From: Tridacna crocea
Lineage: Eukaryota > Mollusca > Bivalvia > Cardiida > Cardiidae
DNA length: 64,000 nt
NCBI GenBank assembly: GCA_943736015.1
Contig: OX031063.1
Location: 32,608,172 to 32,672,171 of the forward strand
Direction of reading: 5' to 3'
Of the stretch, positions 62,783-64,000 are shown one piece after another. Each line of letters starts with the position of its first letter. Positions within the stretch are counted from its first letter, which is position 1. Under the pieces are notes generated by a model, which was not told the origin of the DNA, ran no database searches, and worked only from the letters and a program-made list of their open reading frames with translations. The position numbers and the translations under genes were made by a program.

Positions 62783-64000
62783 CTGGTGAATAATGTTTTG
62801 ATGTTTATGACATTGAGCATGTGAGACAGCAGCCAGTGGATATAATATTATGATGAGCACTAGATAAAGAAAACCATAAAAGGTTCGAGAACAGGGAGCC
62901 GCTAGTTTGATTCCCGGCTCGGTCGATTTTTTCCGACAATTGCTTACAGTCATTGCGATTATGATTCATTCATTTCTCAACCTTTATCATTATTTCGACA
63001 ATTCTTATGTTGGAAAGTAGTAAGTGCCTTGGAAATGATATTGTGCGTAATACTGGTAAAAGTAATTCCAGGAGAGGATAAGTTCACGGGCCGCCGCAAT
63101 ATGAACTGAAATAATATTGTAAACGACGTTTTAACACTCTTCAATAAATACTGCATACTTATAGCATTGAGAATCTTACGTTCATTTTTATGACTTATTT
63201 TCAATAGATAGATGCTTTAGATCATAAAATGGGAACCTTGTTTTTTTCGGCATTCATTAGGTAAATAGCCGAGGTTGATACGGAATTCAAATCGGTCGTA
63301 TGTAGAAACAGGGTGATTACATAATCTTGTAAGATCTTGCCAGGATATCTAAAATGTGCAAGTAACACCATAACATTTCTTTCTGAATATTCGAAGGATA
63401 ATAGAGTTAGATTACACTCAAAATTACGGACTGAAGGATTTTTATTGTAATTTATTGTAGGAAGTACATTTTTTGGAGGAAAAGGATGGACATTGTGGTC
63501 AGAGAAGACAGTCTTTATAGATAGATAGATAGATAGATAAAATAAAAGGAAAAAAAAGCGTAAGAGATTGATAGGATGGAGAGACAAGAGTAAAGTTTGC
63601 AGGAAGGAAAGCGAAAGAAAGACAGACAGAGAGAACGTAACAGAATAGGGAGTGACAGGAAAATGAGACAGAAGATGGTGGAAGAGCGGAAGAGACAGAA
63701 AGCAACAGAGATAGGGAGACTGTGAAAGAAGGCAATGAGATACAGGTAGAAAGAGGAGAGAAATAAAAGGAGAGAAGGAAGAGAAATGGGAAGGGATAGA
63801 CAGTGATACACAGAGCGAGAGAAAGACAGAGAGCGAGAGAGACAGACAGACAGACAGAGAAACAGCGAGAGACTGAGCCTGGAAAACAGTGTTGAGAGAA
63901 AGATGAAATAAGGGACAGAGAGTAAGAAGAAAAGAGTTCGAAAGGCAGTAGATAGAAGGTGAGAGACAGAGAGAAAGAGAAACAATAGAGATACACAAAA
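62783..64000 (+). repeat. Macrosatellite unit copy 8 (truncated by the window end)
   Basis: The first ~1.2 kb of the unit: SINE-a at 62852-63147 and the purine tract from 63516. It shares the short GATA run and TTTTTTGGAGGAAAAGG (about 63470) with copies 5 and 7. The array clearly continues beyond the window. Confidence 0.95.

Larger units (their letters stand above)
12916..64000 (+). repeat. 7.16-kb macrosatellite array, at least 7.2 copies
   Basis: The same ordered content recurs head to tail from 12916 to the end of the window, so the array's right edge is not seen. Phased on the motif ctggtgaataatgtttt, starts lie at 12916, 20284, 26988, 34149, 41310, 48465, 55626 and 62783, giving spacings of 7368, 6704, 7161, 7161, 7155, 7161 and 7157. 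Units 3-8 differ at only scattered positions, while units 1 and 2 are clearly more diverged. No rRNA, histone, snRNA or other known tandem gene is recognised in the unit. Very long near-identical repeats are prone to assembly error, so copy number is provisional. Confidence 0.97.

Overview
The window looks like metazoan nuclear DNA, most probably from a mollusc and plausibly a bivalve. It is AT-rich and has no bacterial-style gene packing and no long open frame that behaves like a protein gene. It is dense in tRNA-derived SINEs and short palindromic (MITE/fold-back) elements of kinds common in bivalve genomes. The organism is inferred from repeat style only, since no diagnostic gene is present.

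Left flank (1 to about 12,900): single-copy or low-copy DNA with no convincing exon. It holds an intact-looking SINE with pol III A and B boxes (2537-2824) and two copies of a ~200-bp palindromic MITE (2144-2356 and 8987-9185). The second MITE sits inside an older palindromic element (8935-9230). Also present are two copies of a 75-81 bp palindrome, a family of fold-back elements with a shared hairpin, a large palindrome (2969-3112) next to a segment bounded by 17-bp inverted repeats (3116-3472), and a short dispersed repeat seen three times.

Right four fifths (12,916 to the end of the window): one head-to-tail macrosatellite array of a ~7.16-kb unit, with seven full copies and the start of an eighth. 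Unit starts, phased on the same motif, are 12916, 20284, 26988, 34149, 41310, 48465, 55626 and 62783. The two leftmost copies are the most diverged and differ in length (7368 and 6704 bp). The next five are 7155-7161 bp and nearly identical. Each unit contains, in order: a SINE (a), a ~580-bp polypurine tract with a GATA microsatellite, a ~1.5-kb unrecognised spacer with 60-bp and 99-bp duplications, a SINE fragment, a nested array of ~446-bp sub-repeats, a CAT-rich stretch, and two more SINEs (b and c).

The array is hierarchical. The ~446-bp monomers alternate between two types, giving an ~890-bp dimer: two dimers in copy 1, three in copies 3-7, and a five-monomer crossover product in copy 2. 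The 7.16-kb units fall into alternating A and B variants (A-B-A-B-B'), a ~14.3-kb higher-order period. Copy 1 alone carries a 1095-bp TA-flanked transposon with a decayed transposase-like fragment. The left edge of the array abuts a ~109-bp inverted piece of the unit. I see no conserved protein gene in the unit: the two open frames that recur in the copies lack ATG starts, and the one I compared in detail differs between copies almost only at amino-acid-changing positions. The main object of interest is the nested macrosatellite and its boundary, not a gene system.
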